A stretch of 25,347 bases of DNA, taken from contig CAMDGW010000006.1 in the NCBI GenBank assembly GCA_945897695.1, positions 1 to 25,347 on the forward strand, given 5' to 3'. This DNA comes from Pseudobacteriovorax antillogorgiicola. Its GTDB lineage: Bacteria > Bdellovibrionota_B > Oligoflexia > Oligoflexales > RGVZ01. Both the position numbers and the translations under genes were made by a program. The number at the start of each line of letters is the position of its first letter. Within the stretch, counting starts at the first letter, position 1. Under the pieces are notes generated by a model. The model saw only the letters and a list, made by a program, of their open reading frames with translations, had not been told where the DNA came from and did not search any database. Of the stretch, positions 8,364 to 15,641 are shown in pieces.

Positions 8364-9119
8364 TCATTTTGCGTTCGGCATTGGTACCACCTTTAATACA
8401 ATCCGTCTAGATCGGTCGGCATTCCCAGGGAGAATGACGTCGGAAATAGGTTCACTTTCACCAAGTCCGACTGCTGTAATGCGAGCCTCATCAAATCCCA
8501 AATCATCGATCAGATGCTGACGGACAGTCAATGCGCGCTGATAGCTTTCAATCTGATTTTGGCTGCTATCACCGCGCTGATCGGTGTGGCCTTCGACCAT
8601 CAGCATACCAACTTTCATGGACGCAAAGCCTTGTACCAGCTCCCGAAGCTTTGAGCGACCGCCCAAAGTCATTTCAAATGTTTCTGGCTGAGCTTTAGGG
8701 TCCTCAAACAATGAGCTGTATTTCACTGATATTTCTGGAGCAAGCACTTTGGCTTGCGTGATGGAAAGTCTTTGCACCAAGGCCAGGTCACCAGCCATCA
8801 CATCACCATAAGCGCCAAAACGTGACTGGCTTTCCGGAGTCCCCTGTTGAATCACCTCCGCAACCGACTGATGATCATAAACAGAAATCACCTTTAAAAG
8901 TCCTGTTTCAACTGGTGTCGTTTGACCTGCTCGGGCAGGACGGATGGATCTGAAAATTTCGCCTGAGGTAATACCGGCGTCATGTCCAGCCTCAATTGCA
9001 ACATATCTGGCATCACTTCCCGTGGACAGGTAGCCCTTGATCCTATGGGAGCCGTTTGTCGCCAAGGCCATAGATGACAGCGCAAGTGTTGCGTATAGAC
9101 TTATGATGCTTCTGATCAT
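8364..9119 (-). CDS. exported OmpA-domain protein with FlgT-like N-terminal region
   Basis: 251 residues. The signal peptide is IISLYATLALSSMALA after a basic MIR start. The C-terminal OmpA-like peptidoglycan-binding domain (about 140-248) has VEGHTDQRGD, the RALTVRQHLIDDLGF helix and ITAVGLGESEP, ending with the DRSRRIVLKV strand; the Asp of GHTD and the Arg of the final helix that bind diaminopimelate are kept. Before it, AIEAGHDAGITSGEIFR to GDVMAGDLALVQ resembles the small beta domain found in FlgT-like and related surface proteins; that similarity is weak. Start set at 9119 (GGGGAG upstream; signal peptide begins there) rather than at 9242. It likely tethers an envelope component to the cell wall. 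Confidence 0.85.
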   Translation of the reverse strand: MIRSIISLYATLALSSMALATNGSHRIKGYLSTGSDARYVAIEAGHDAGITSGEIFRSIRPARAGQTTPVETGLLKVISVYDHQSVAEVIQQGTPESQSRFGAYGDVMAGDLALVQRLSITQAKVLAPEISVKYSSLFEDPKAQPETFEMTLGGRSKLRELVQGFASMKVGMLMVEGHTDQRGDSSQNQIESYQRALTVRQHLIDDLGFDEARITAVGLGESEPISDVILPGNADRSRRIVLKVVPMPNAK

Positions 9120-9311
9120 CGCCACTAACTCCCCATGAAGAAACTTAAGCTTCACAAAATATTTAAGATTCCTCTCCTCTTCGCCCGGTTGAGGAAAAGG
9201 TTGAGGCTGGCGTCGCAACAGCCCGAAATTAATAGAGTTCACCAGCCATTTCGCTTATAGGCAAAATTTACCTAGAGCCCCCAGCGCCTCCATTTCACTC
9301 ACGTTCTGCAG

Positions 9312-9340
9312 TTGTTAGGCACTAGGCTGTCGGGTATAAC
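9312..9340 (+). promoter_or_regulatory. sigma-70-type promoter of the purM operon
   Basis: TTGTTA (9312-9317), a 17-base spacer and TATAAC (9335-9340). Expected start near 9347, 28 bases before the purM ATG. It is the best promoter match in the intergenic space between the divergent OmpA-domain gene and purM. Confidence 0.7.
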
Positions 9341-9374
9341 CCATCTCAAGCTCTTTCAAAGGGAACGTCCTCCT

Positions 9375-10403
9375 ATGTCCGACGGATCCAAAAACCTCTA
9401 TAAAGACGCCGGAGTTGATACCGCAAAGGGTGACTCCCTCGTTGACTGGCTCCAGGCCAAAAAACCGTCCTTCACTCATCCCCGGGGCCTTGGGCGCGTT
9501 GTAGAAGGTATCGGCGGATTTGCTGGCCTTTTTTCTATGGATCTTTCCCGTTTTAAAAATCCAACTCTCGTGGCCTCGACCGATGGCGTGGGAACCAAAC
9601 TACTCCTTGGACTGAGTGAAAAAATTTGTGATGGCCTAGGCCAAGACCTTGTGGCCATGTGTGTTAATGATCTTTACACAGTTGGGGCAACTCCACTTTT
9701 TTTCCTCGATTACTATGCAACAGGAGCATTGGACGAACACCAGTTTCGTCAGGTGCTTAGTGCTATCAAATCATCTTGCGAGGTTTGCGGGATGGCCCTC
9801 CTCGGCGGAGAAACCGCTGAAATGCCAGGCCTCTACGAGAAAGGTCACTTTGACCTAGCTGGATTTGTGGTTGGAATTGTTGATGACAGTAGGCGCCTTG
9901 GGCCTACCAACGTGAAGCCTGGTGACACACTTATTTCATTGGCATCAAGTGGATTTCACTCCAATGGCTATTCGTTGATTCGTAAGTGGCTCACAGAAAA
10001 ACCCCGACCAGATCTCCGAGAAAAGCTCATGGCCCCCACCAAGCTTTATTTTGAGATTCCAGAGCTGCTAATACGTCACCAAGAAGCCTTCCACGCCTTG
10101 GCAAATATAACAGGTGGTGGCATTTCGGGAAATCTTCCTCGGGTGATTCCTGATCATTTGCATGCCGTCATAGAAAAAGACAAACTGCCAACTCCTGAAT
10201 GGATGCGCGAATTTATCCAATTTAATGGCAGTGAGATAATGGACGTCGAAGACGTATTTAACTTGGGCGTTGGCATGGTTGCCGTAGTTGACGGAAGCAA
10301 GTCCGCTGAGTTTCTGTCATCAGCACGAGAACTGAATCTGGAGGCCGCTGTCATAGGCCATCTCAAGACCAAAGAAGGTCCGGCAACTGTGGAATATACA
10401 TAA
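9375..10403 (+). CDS. purM: phosphoribosylformylglycinamidine cyclo-ligase (AIR synthetase)
   Basis: 342 residues (E. coli PurM 345). It closes the imidazole ring of FGAM to AIR with ATP in purine synthesis. Family motifs: STDGVGTKL (68-76), DLVAMCVNDL with GATPLFFLDY (91-113), GGETAEMPG (144-152) and SSGFHSNGYS (191-200), all parts of the PurM/ThiL-type ATP site. The ATG at 9375 is chosen over a TTG at 9312, which overlaps the -35 element; AAGGGA lies about 11 bases upstream. First gene of a four-gene operon with pyrB, a nitrilase-family gene and a metallo-hydrolase. Confidence 0.96.
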   Translation: MSDGSKNLYKDAGVDTAKGDSLVDWLQAKKPSFTHPRGLGRVVEGIGGFAGLFSMDLSRFKNPTLVASTDGVGTKLLLGLSEKICDGLGQDLVAMCVNDLYTVGATPLFFLDYYATGALDEHQFRQVLSAIKSSCEVCGMALLGGETAEMPGLYEKGHFDLAGFVVGIVDDSRRLGPTNVKPGDTLISLASSGFHSNGYSLIRKWLTEKPRPDLREKLMAPTKLYFEIPELLIRHQEAFHALANITGGGISGNLPRVIPDHLHAVIEKDKLPTPEWMREFIQFNGSEIMDVEDVFNLGVGMVAVVDGSKSAEFLSSARELNLEAAVIGHLKTKEGPATVEYT

Positions 10404-10449
10404 AAGCCAGATTTAATCTGCCCATCTTCTTGAAAGGACATAAACGCTT

Positions 10450-11439
10450 ATGAGCCATCTACGCCATGTCTTAAGCGCATCGCAATTTGATCGACCTTTT
10501 CTTGACCGTATTTACCGACTCACCAACAAGATACGCCAATTTGATAAAAGCAAAGAGGGCCTCATGTACCTACAGAGCCTTCTTCCTCATCGGCGTGCTA
10601 TGCTTTATTTTACCCAGCCATCAACGAGAACGTTTTTATCTTTTCAAAGTGCCTGCCATATTCTTGGTATCAAAAATTCAGAAATACGAGACACCGCGAC
10701 AAGCTCAGAGGTAAAAGGTGAGTCCATTGAAGACTCGCTTCGCACATTTAGCTCCTACGTTGATCTCATCATCATGAGATCCCCAGTTCGAGGTTTATGC
10801 GACCGAGTTGCAGCCATGCTCGATACGAGCGATCGTCCCGTACCAATCATCAATGCAGGAAGTGGGCCTGACGAACACCCGACCCAAGCCCTCCTTGATA
10901 TCTATACGCTCCAAAGAAGCTTTAAGGACTTTGGTGGGATTGAAGGTAAATCAATATGTATGGTTGGAGATTTAAAACGAGGACGGACAATTCGCAGCCT
11001 ATCGCGACTATTGACACTTTATCCAGGAGCAAAACTAATATTCGCTTCACCGGAGGCATTTAGAATTGAAGACGATCTTCGCACGTTTTTGAAGTCTTCG
11101 ATGATTGAATTTGTTGAGACCGTTAATTTTCGCGATGCTATCGCTCACAGCGACGCGATTTACATGACGAGAATTCAGGATGAATATGACGTCTGCGCTG
11201 GTGAATCTTCAAAAGTTGATTCATCACAGTATTGTCTTAAGTCCAACCAACTAAAAGAAATGAAGCCAAATGCAGTTATCATGCACCCGCTGCCGCGCCG
11301 TACCGAGCTCGACCCGGCCATTGATAAAGACCCCCGGGCAAAGTACTGGCGTCAGGAACGTAATGGCATGTGGACAAGAGTAGCCCTTATGACGACACTA
11401 TTAGGGGTGGACGAGAAAATATTACTCCCGGAGCTATAA
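10450..11439 (+). CDS. pyrB: aspartate carbamoyltransferase catalytic subunit
   Basis: 329 residues. It joins carbamoyl phosphate and aspartate, the first committed step of pyrimidine synthesis. The carbamoyl-phosphate loop S58-T-R-T61 is in FTQPSTRTFLSF; the 80s-loop Lys is in SSEVKGES; GPDEHPTQALLD and MHPLPRRTELDP are the other active-site signatures. The HPLPR context followed by a WTRVALM helix fits ATCase rather than ornithine transcarbamylase. AAAGGA lies about 10 bases before the ATG. No pyrI regulatory chain or pyrC follows directly. It is 46 bases after purM and 3 bases before the nitrilase-family gene. Confidence 0.94.
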   Translation: MSHLRHVLSASQFDRPFLDRIYRLTNKIRQFDKSKEGLMYLQSLLPHRRAMLYFTQPSTRTFLSFQSACHILGIKNSEIRDTATSSEVKGESIEDSLRTFSSYVDLIIMRSPVRGLCDRVAAMLDTSDRPVPIINAGSGPDEHPTQALLDIYTLQRSFKDFGGIEGKSICMVGDLKRGRTIRSLSRLLTLYPGAKLIFASPEAFRIEDDLRTFLKSSMIEFVETVNFRDAIAHSDAIYMTRIQDEYDVCAGESSKVDSSQYCLKSNQLKEMKPNAVIMHPLPRRTELDPAIDKDPRAKYWRQERNGMWTRVALMTTLLGVDEKILLPEL

Positions 11440-11442
11440 ACA

Positions 11443-12282
11443 GTGAGCCTATCTGATACTATTTACGCCTCTGTGGTGAGCGTAACTGCCACGACAGACA
11501 AACAAGCCAATTTAGAAAATATATTTGCGCGAGCGGAGGAAGCCGTTAGGGCCGGATCAAAGTGGATCTCGCTTCCAGAGATGTTTGCTTTTCATGGTCC
11601 TTATAACGAACTTTGGAATAACGCCGAGTTCGAAGATGGTCCACTAAACAACAGACTTTCAGAGTTTGCACGCCGACATGGAGTGGTGCTTTTTGCAGGA
11701 AGCGTTGGCGAGAGGCCAGAAGGGTCTCAGGACGGCAAAATTTATAACACCCAATATGTCTTTGGTCGCAAAGGTGAACTGCTTGCAAAGTACCGAAAGA
11801 CGCACCTGTTTAATCTTATGGATCAGACCGGTAAGGCCTTGTACTGCGAAAGTGACGGGTACCTATCGGGCGACACATTAAAAACTGTGACCGTTGACGG
11901 CTGGAGAGTAGGTCTAGCCACCTGTTATGACCTGCGCTTTCCAGACCTCTTTGGCGCCCTAGCTAGGACAGGCCCACTCGACTGTCTGGTGATCCCGGCA
12001 GCCTTCACGTTACAAACTGGCATGTACCACTGGGAGGTGCTTTTAAGGGCAAGAGCTATTGAAAACCTCTGTTATGTGGTGGCAGCAAATCAGGTTGGCA
12101 CCCATAGCCCCGGAAAACAAAGCTACGGCAATGCCATGATCATTGATCCGTGGGGAACACCCCTTGCAAATACAGGTCATATGGAAGGTGTTGCTGTTGC
12201 GCCCATGAGTAAATCGCGCATTAAAGCCTGCCGCGGACAGCTTCCTGCCATTGACAATAAGCGTCCAGAGATCTACACCTGA
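11443..12282 (+). CDS. carbon-nitrogen hydrolase, Nit1/deaminated-glutathione-amidase-like
   Basis: 279 residues of nitrilase-superfamily fold. The full E-K-C triad is visible: E46 in LPEMF, K119 in YRKTHLF, and nucleophile C161 in ATCYDLRFP. The YRKTHLF/CYDLRFP pair is typical of the Nit branch, whose best-known members hydrolyse deaminated glutathione as metabolite repair; omega-amidase is a related alternative. GTG start three bases after the pyrB stop, with GGAG in the pyrB 3' end, so translation is probably coupled. Cytoplasmic; no signal peptide. The exact substrate is not fixed by sequence. Confidence 0.88.
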   Translation: MSLSDTIYASVVSVTATTDKQANLENIFARAEEAVRAGSKWISLPEMFAFHGPYNELWNNAEFEDGPLNNRLSEFARRHGVVLFAGSVGERPEGSQDGKIYNTQYVFGRKGELLAKYRKTHLFNLMDQTGKALYCESDGYLSGDTLKTVTVDGWRVGLATCYDLRFPDLFGALARTGPLDCLVIPAAFTLQTGMYHWEVLLRARAIENLCYVVAANQVGTHSPGKQSYGNAMIIDPWGTPLANTGHMEGVAVAPMSKSRIKACRGQLPAIDNKRPEIYT

Positions 12283-12288
12283 CGAGCT

Positions 12289-13350
12289 ATGGCATCACCT
12301 TTTGAACTAACTATAGTCAATGGTCTCGCAGGGGACCCCGCCGTTTGTCCTTACTTCAGGCAGACCGGCGATAGTCTTTTATTTGATGCGGGAAATCTGG
12401 AGCCTCTGTCCAACCGAGATCTGCTCAAGGTGAAAGTCGTTGCCGTAACGCACACCCATGTCGACCACTTTATTGGATTTGATCGCCTCATTCGAGTCAA
12501 TGTCCCACATTTTAGAACGATAGAGGTAGTTGGGCCGGCAGGAATTATTCGTAATATTCAGGGAAAGCTTGCTGGATATGCATGGAATCTACTAGAGCCA
12601 AATCAAGTAAACATCATCGTTCATGAGGTGTCACCCGACGGATCTATCGAATCAGTCCATCTTTCTAATTCAAACCAGTTCCTAGCAACAAATCCTACAA
12701 AAACTCCAGCACCTAAGGATCCGTCAACGGAGCCAGCAAAAATTCCGCTGAGATCCTCAACGTACAATTTAAGTGCCGTCTCCGTCGACCACGGCATGCA
12801 AGTGTTGGCCTATGGTCTGTCAATGCCCGACAGTATGAGCGTAAACAAGGCTCAGCTGGATGCTTCTGCCTTGGAGCCTGGGCCTTGGATTTCAGACCTT
12901 CAAAAAATGGCCGTGGATGGCAAAATTAAGGGCTCAATTTATATCTCTGGAGCTGAGCACGACGCATTGCAACTTGCTGGCAGTCTGCTTCAGCCAAGGT
13001 CCGGACAGCGCCTCATCTATGTCACGGATATGATCTTCAGTGAGGCTAATATCAAGCAGCTGAAAAAGCTCGAGGGCGCTGGTCCTAATGTCATTATTTG
13101 TGAAGCCAATTATCGCCATGAGCACCGCCAAAAGGCTTTCGACAAGTTCCACCTAACCACAACCCAAGCCGCCCTAACTGCAGCCCTGCTCAATGCAAAA
13201 CATCTCCAGATTTTTCATATCTCAAACTTATATAGCGGCGACACGGACTCCAGCTTGGCAGAATCTGACACTGCCTTCACTCGTCTTCGGCAACTTGACC
13301 CCGTCGCCCTGTGGGATGAAGCTTCGATGGAATTTGTATCTTCCAAATAA
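12289..13350 (+). CDS. RNase Z-like metallo-beta-lactamase-fold hydrolase
   Basis: 353 residues. The metal motif H55-T-H57-V-D59-H60 (VTHTHVDHFIGF) defines the fold. Later ligands fit the RNase Z group: D167-H168 (VDHGMQVLAYG), the bridging D247 (YVTDMIF) and a late His, H310 (FHISNLYS), in place of the usual HFSxRY. H276-x-H278 (NYRHEHRQKA) recalls the HEAT-like motif of tRNase Z. Residues 133-155 are a Pro/Thr/Lys-rich linker. The gene may encode a diverged tRNA 3'-processing enzyme or a hydrolase of unknown substrate. ATG six bases after the preceding stop; an intrinsic terminator follows at once, so it ends the purM operon. Confidence 0.8.
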   Translation: MASPFELTIVNGLAGDPAVCPYFRQTGDSLLFDAGNLEPLSNRDLLKVKVVAVTHTHVDHFIGFDRLIRVNVPHFRTIEVVGPAGIIRNIQGKLAGYAWNLLEPNQVNIIVHEVSPDGSIESVHLSNSNQFLATNPTKTPAPKDPSTEPAKIPLRSSTYNLSAVSVDHGMQVLAYGLSMPDSMSVNKAQLDASALEPGPWISDLQKMAVDGKIKGSIYISGAEHDALQLAGSLLQPRSGQRLIYVTDMIFSEANIKQLKKLEGAGPNVIICEANYRHEHRQKAFDKFHLTTTQAALTAALLNAKHLQIFHISNLYSGDTDSSLAESDTAFTRLRQLDPVALWDEASMEFVSSK

Positions 13351-13352
13351 TC

Positions 13353-13383
13353 ACCAGCAACAACAGCTGGTTAATCTATTTTT
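13353..13383 (+). terminator. intrinsic terminator of the purM-pyrB operon
   Basis: ACCAGC (13353-13358), loop AACAACA, GCTGGT (13366-13371), then TAATCTATTTTT. It starts 3 bases after the stop codon of the metallo-hydrolase gene. Confidence 0.7.
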
Positions 13384-13524
13384 GATTTTCAAAAGTTGCA
13401 CCATCAGCCTAAACCTTAGGGGAGTTCTGCCGAAGCACTCCTGAACAGAGGGGTCTTGGCGATCGAGTCAAAACCGTGCCGGCCAGCAACTTTAACAAAG
13501 CAAACCAGCGGAGCTAACGAGACG

Positions 13525-13803
13525 ATGAACGCAAAACTAGACCACTTGGAGAGAACGATCCTGGAATTAGGGGCCGAAATTTTTCAAGTAAAGCATCGTG
13601 TCGATGAGGTCGAAAGATCTAACACTCAGTACCAGCAGATTTTCTCCAGCCTTAAAAAGCTTCTAGATGACAAGGGAATAATATCTTCTGAGGATTTCGA
13701 TGAGATTGTGGATTTAGATAAAATCCTAAATTTACAGTCGTCAAGTCAGGGATCAGACATCATGTCTGTTCTGAGCGATGATCTGAAAAAAGTTGTAAAT
13801 TAG
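13525..13803 (+). CDS. small predicted coiled-coil protein, unknown function
   Basis: 92 residues, not recognised. The first half (LDHLERTILELGAEIFQVKH with RVDEVERSN) has a heptad-like pattern of Leu/Ile/Val and charged residues, suggesting a coiled coil; the second half is acidic (SSEDFDEIVDLDKILNL). No signal peptide or membrane segment. The ATG at 13525 has GGAG about 11 bases upstream; a TTG-initiated extension to 13456 is possible but adds a Pro/Thr-rich segment out of character. The 140 bases upstream contain a bulged hairpin (13421-13441, GGAG/CTCC with an inner TGC/GCA) but no clear promoter. A strong shared terminator follows. Confidence 0.65.
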   Translation: MNAKLDHLERTILELGAEIFQVKHRVDEVERSNTQYQQIFSSLKKLLDDKGIISSEDFDEIVDLDKILNLQSSSQGSDIMSVLSDDLKKVVN

Positions 13804-13824
13804 GGAAAATTTATTCTACAAATG

Positions 13825-13852
13825 AAAGGCCCGCTCTCTAGAGCGGGCCTTT
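13825..13852. terminator. bidirectional intrinsic terminator between convergent genes
   Basis: AAAGGCCCGCTC (13825-13836), loop TCTA, GAGCGGGCCTTT (13841-13852): a 12-bp perfect stem with A/T ends on both sides. It serves the small coiled-coil gene (plus) and the sigma-54 activator gene (minus). Confidence 0.9.
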
Positions 13853-13866
13853 GTCCTTTATGGCGA

Positions 13867-15429
13867 TTACTCTCCACCGGCCTTATCAAGTCCATATTTA
13901 GATATCTTTGAGATGAGGCTAGCTCTGCTCATTCCAAGCTCTTTAGCTAATCGTGATCGATTATAGCGATGCTTCACCAACCCCTCAGAGATCATCTGTT
14001 TTTCAACTTCTTCCATGGTGCCTTTCAAGCTTCCTGCAAACTTGATTTGTGACCCCGAAGACTTAACGATGTTTGTGATGCGTGGAGACAAGAACTCTGG
14101 CGTGACTTCCTTCTCATCTCCCGCTAGAACACATAGGCGTTCTACCTCATTTTCAAGTTCGCGGACGTTCCCTGGCCAATCATAGTTCATGATGATTTCC
14201 ATGCAATCAGATGCAATCAGCTTTGGAGGTTTACTTGTTTGCTTTGCGTAGGCGGAGAGAAAGTGGTCCGTTAAAAGTTTAATATCGTCCTTACGCTCCC
14301 TTAGTGGCGGCACAGTGACGTTGATGACATTCAGACGATAATAAAGATCTTCTCGAAATGAGCCATCTTTTACCATTTTTGTCAGGTCTCTATTCGTGGC
14401 CGCCAAGACACGGACATTAGATTTGCGTAGTTGATTACTGCCAACGGGTGTGAATGTACCGTCTTGCAAAACTCTGAGAAGCTTCACCTGCATCGCCATA
14501 CTTGTCTCACCAAGCTCATCCATAAAAAGCGTTCCACCATCAGCTTCTTCAAATAATCCTTTTTTATCTTTCACTGCGCCCGTAAAGGATCCTTTTGCGT
14601 GACCAAAAAGCTCACTTTCAAGGAGATTTTCATTAAAAGCTCCGCAGTTCACTGGGATAAATCGATTTTTTTTGCGAGGGCTATTGAAATGGATCGCCTT
14701 GGCGATGAGCTCCTTACCGGTTCCATTTTCTCCCTGGACAAGAACTGTTGCATCACTGGAGGCAACACGCTCCAAAAGGCGATAAAGGTTTTGCATCGGC
14801 GCTGATTTACCAATCATATTGTGGAAACCATAACGATTAGTCAGCTGACTGCGAAGTTCATTGACGGTTTCTTCTTGATCGTTGATCGTCTTATGAGTCA
14901 TGACTATTTCTTCAACGACTAGATTGACTAGCTCAGTCAGATAATCAAGATCCTTGGCTGAAAGAACGGGCAGTGAATTAACCCATTCGTTAATCTCGTT
15001 TTTTTTCTCTGGAAATGAACGCTCCATGTACTGTCTAATCGCAATCTTCTGCTGGGAAGAAGATTCTTCCAGAACAAAACCATCACCAAATACAGTCCCA
15101 ACAAATTGGCCGTTTACTCGAATGGGAACGGAAACCGTTGAAAATCCAGAGTGGCAAGTCGATAGCTTTAGACCCTTGGAATTAGTCAATGACGCTGTCG
15201 TTGACCGAGCAGTGCCCCGACAGCCTTCAAAGCCCTTGGCGTTTTCGGTAATAGCCTTACAAATGGGATTTAATGGGTTAAAAAATTTGCCTTCAGGAAC
15301 CCCCCTTAGAAGCCCCTTTTGATCTGTAAAATTCAATTGAATCTTCCACCACCTGCCGACAATCTCGCGCAGCTTTCTGATCACATGAATTTTATCAAAC
15401 TCGTCCCATCTTACGTGCTGTTCAGCCAT
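13867..15429 (-). CDS. sigma-54-dependent transcriptional activator with PocR sensor domain
   Basis: 520 residues. Residues about 5-180 are a PocR-type ligand-binding domain with conserved cysteines C57, C70 and C92 (CHSGFS), a pattern seen in sensors thought to bind small molecules or metal. The AAA+ domain (about 203-437) has Walker A GENGTGKE (233-240), the sigma-54 contact loop GSFTGA (280-285, variant of GAFTGA), Walker B GGTLFMDE (298-305) and arginine-finger region REDLYYRLNV. A Fis-type helix-turn-helix (about 487-513) ends the protein. There is no receiver domain, so signal input is probably direct ligand binding. Start at 15429 uses AGGGGG seven bases upstream, part of which is predicted to be paired in the leader. 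It follows lolA by 212 bases. Confidence 0.92.
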   Translation of the reverse strand: MAEQHVRWDEFDKIHVIRKLREIVGRWWKIQLNFTDQKGLLRGVPEGKFFNPLNPICKAITENAKGFEGCRGTARSTTASLTNSKGLKLSTCHSGFSTVSVPIRVNGQFVGTVFGDGFVLEESSSQQKIAIRQYMERSFPEKKNEINEWVNSLPVLSAKDLDYLTELVNLVVEEIVMTHKTINDQEETVNELRSQLTNRYGFHNMIGKSAPMQNLYRLLERVASSDATVLVQGENGTGKELIAKAIHFNSPRKKNRFIPVNCGAFNENLLESELFGHAKGSFTGAVKDKKGLFEEADGGTLFMDELGETSMAMQVKLLRVLQDGTFTPVGSNQLRKSNVRVLAATNRDLTKMVKDGSFREDLYYRLNVINVTVPPLRERKDDIKLLTDHFLSAYAKQTSKPPKLIASDCMEIIMNYDWPGNVRELENEVERLCVLAGDEKEVTPEFLSPRITNIVKSSGSQIKFAGSLKGTMEEVEKQMISEGLVKHRYNRSRLAKELGMSRASLISKISKYGLDKAGGE

Positions 15430-15438
15430 GGCGTAGCC

Positions 15439-15497
15439 CCCTACAGTCAATATGTACACTTGGTACAAACTGTCGCAACTTGCGACATACTGTAGGG
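15439..15497 (-). promoter_or_regulatory. nested inverted repeats: candidate three-way-junction leader RNA over the activator RBS
   Basis: On the minus strand CCCTACAGT (15497-15489) pairs exactly with ACTGTAGGG (15447-15439). Inside lie two more perfect inverted repeats: TGTCGCAA-G-TTGCGACA (15487-15471) and TGTAC-CAAGT-GTACA (15467-15453). In RNA this gives a closing stem of 9 bp and two hairpins. The closing stem contains four of the six bases of the Shine-Dalgarno AGGGGG (15442-15437), 7 bases before the ATG. Alternatively the palindromes are DNA operators. Confidence 0.6.
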
Positions 15498-15502
15498 TTA
15501 TC

Positions 15503-15515
15503 GGCCAGGGTGGCC
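15503..15515. repeat. short inverted repeat GGCCA-GGG-TGGCC
   Basis: Perfect 5-bp GC-rich inverted repeat with a 3-base centre, 5 bases beyond the outer arm of the predicted three-way junction and between it and the dyad at 15522-15536. Could be a further hairpin in the same leader. Confidence 0.4.
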
Positions 15516-15521
15516 AAAAAC

Positions 15522-15536
15522 TTTACACTTGGTAAA
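15522..15536. promoter_or_regulatory. second copy of the TACACTTGGTA dyad
   Basis: TTTAC-ACTTG-GTAAA. It shares the 11-base core TACACTTGGTA with 15455-15465 inside the predicted junction, on the same strand 69 bases apart. The two copies differ in the arms, but symmetrically (TTTAC/GTAAA against TGTAC/GTACA), so pairing is preserved. Candidate regulator binding site or repeated RNA hairpin. Confidence 0.5.
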
Positions 15537-15585
15537 TTAATATGGATTCCAGACCATTACAGCTTTAGTTGCTGGACTTTCGACA

Positions 15586-15603
15586 GTGTCAGAGTTTTGA
15601 CAC
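15586..15603. repeat. inverted repeat GTGTCA-N6-TGACAC
   Basis: Perfect 6-bp arms with a 6-base centre, 38 bases after the lolA stop on the minus strand. No U-run follows on that strand, so it is not a convincing terminator. It may be another operator-like site in this palindrome-rich 212-base gap. Confidence 0.4.
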
Positions 15604-15641
15604 GAGGACCATTCCGCATATTTCACTGAGGTTGATCAGCG

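Noticed and set aside
9208..9222. GG-N10-GC spacing on the plus strand upstream of purM
   Set aside because: The -12 half (CAGC) is poor and a good sigma-70 promoter with 17-base spacing lies closer to purM.
13456..13524. TTG-initiated N-terminal extension of the small coiled-coil protein
   Set aside because: The added residues are Pro/Thr-rich and unlike the coiled coil; the ATG at 13525 starts cleanly. Not excluded.
14954..15322. 122-residue plus-strand frame
   Set aside because: Antisense to the PocR sensor region of the sigma-54 activator; no independent support.
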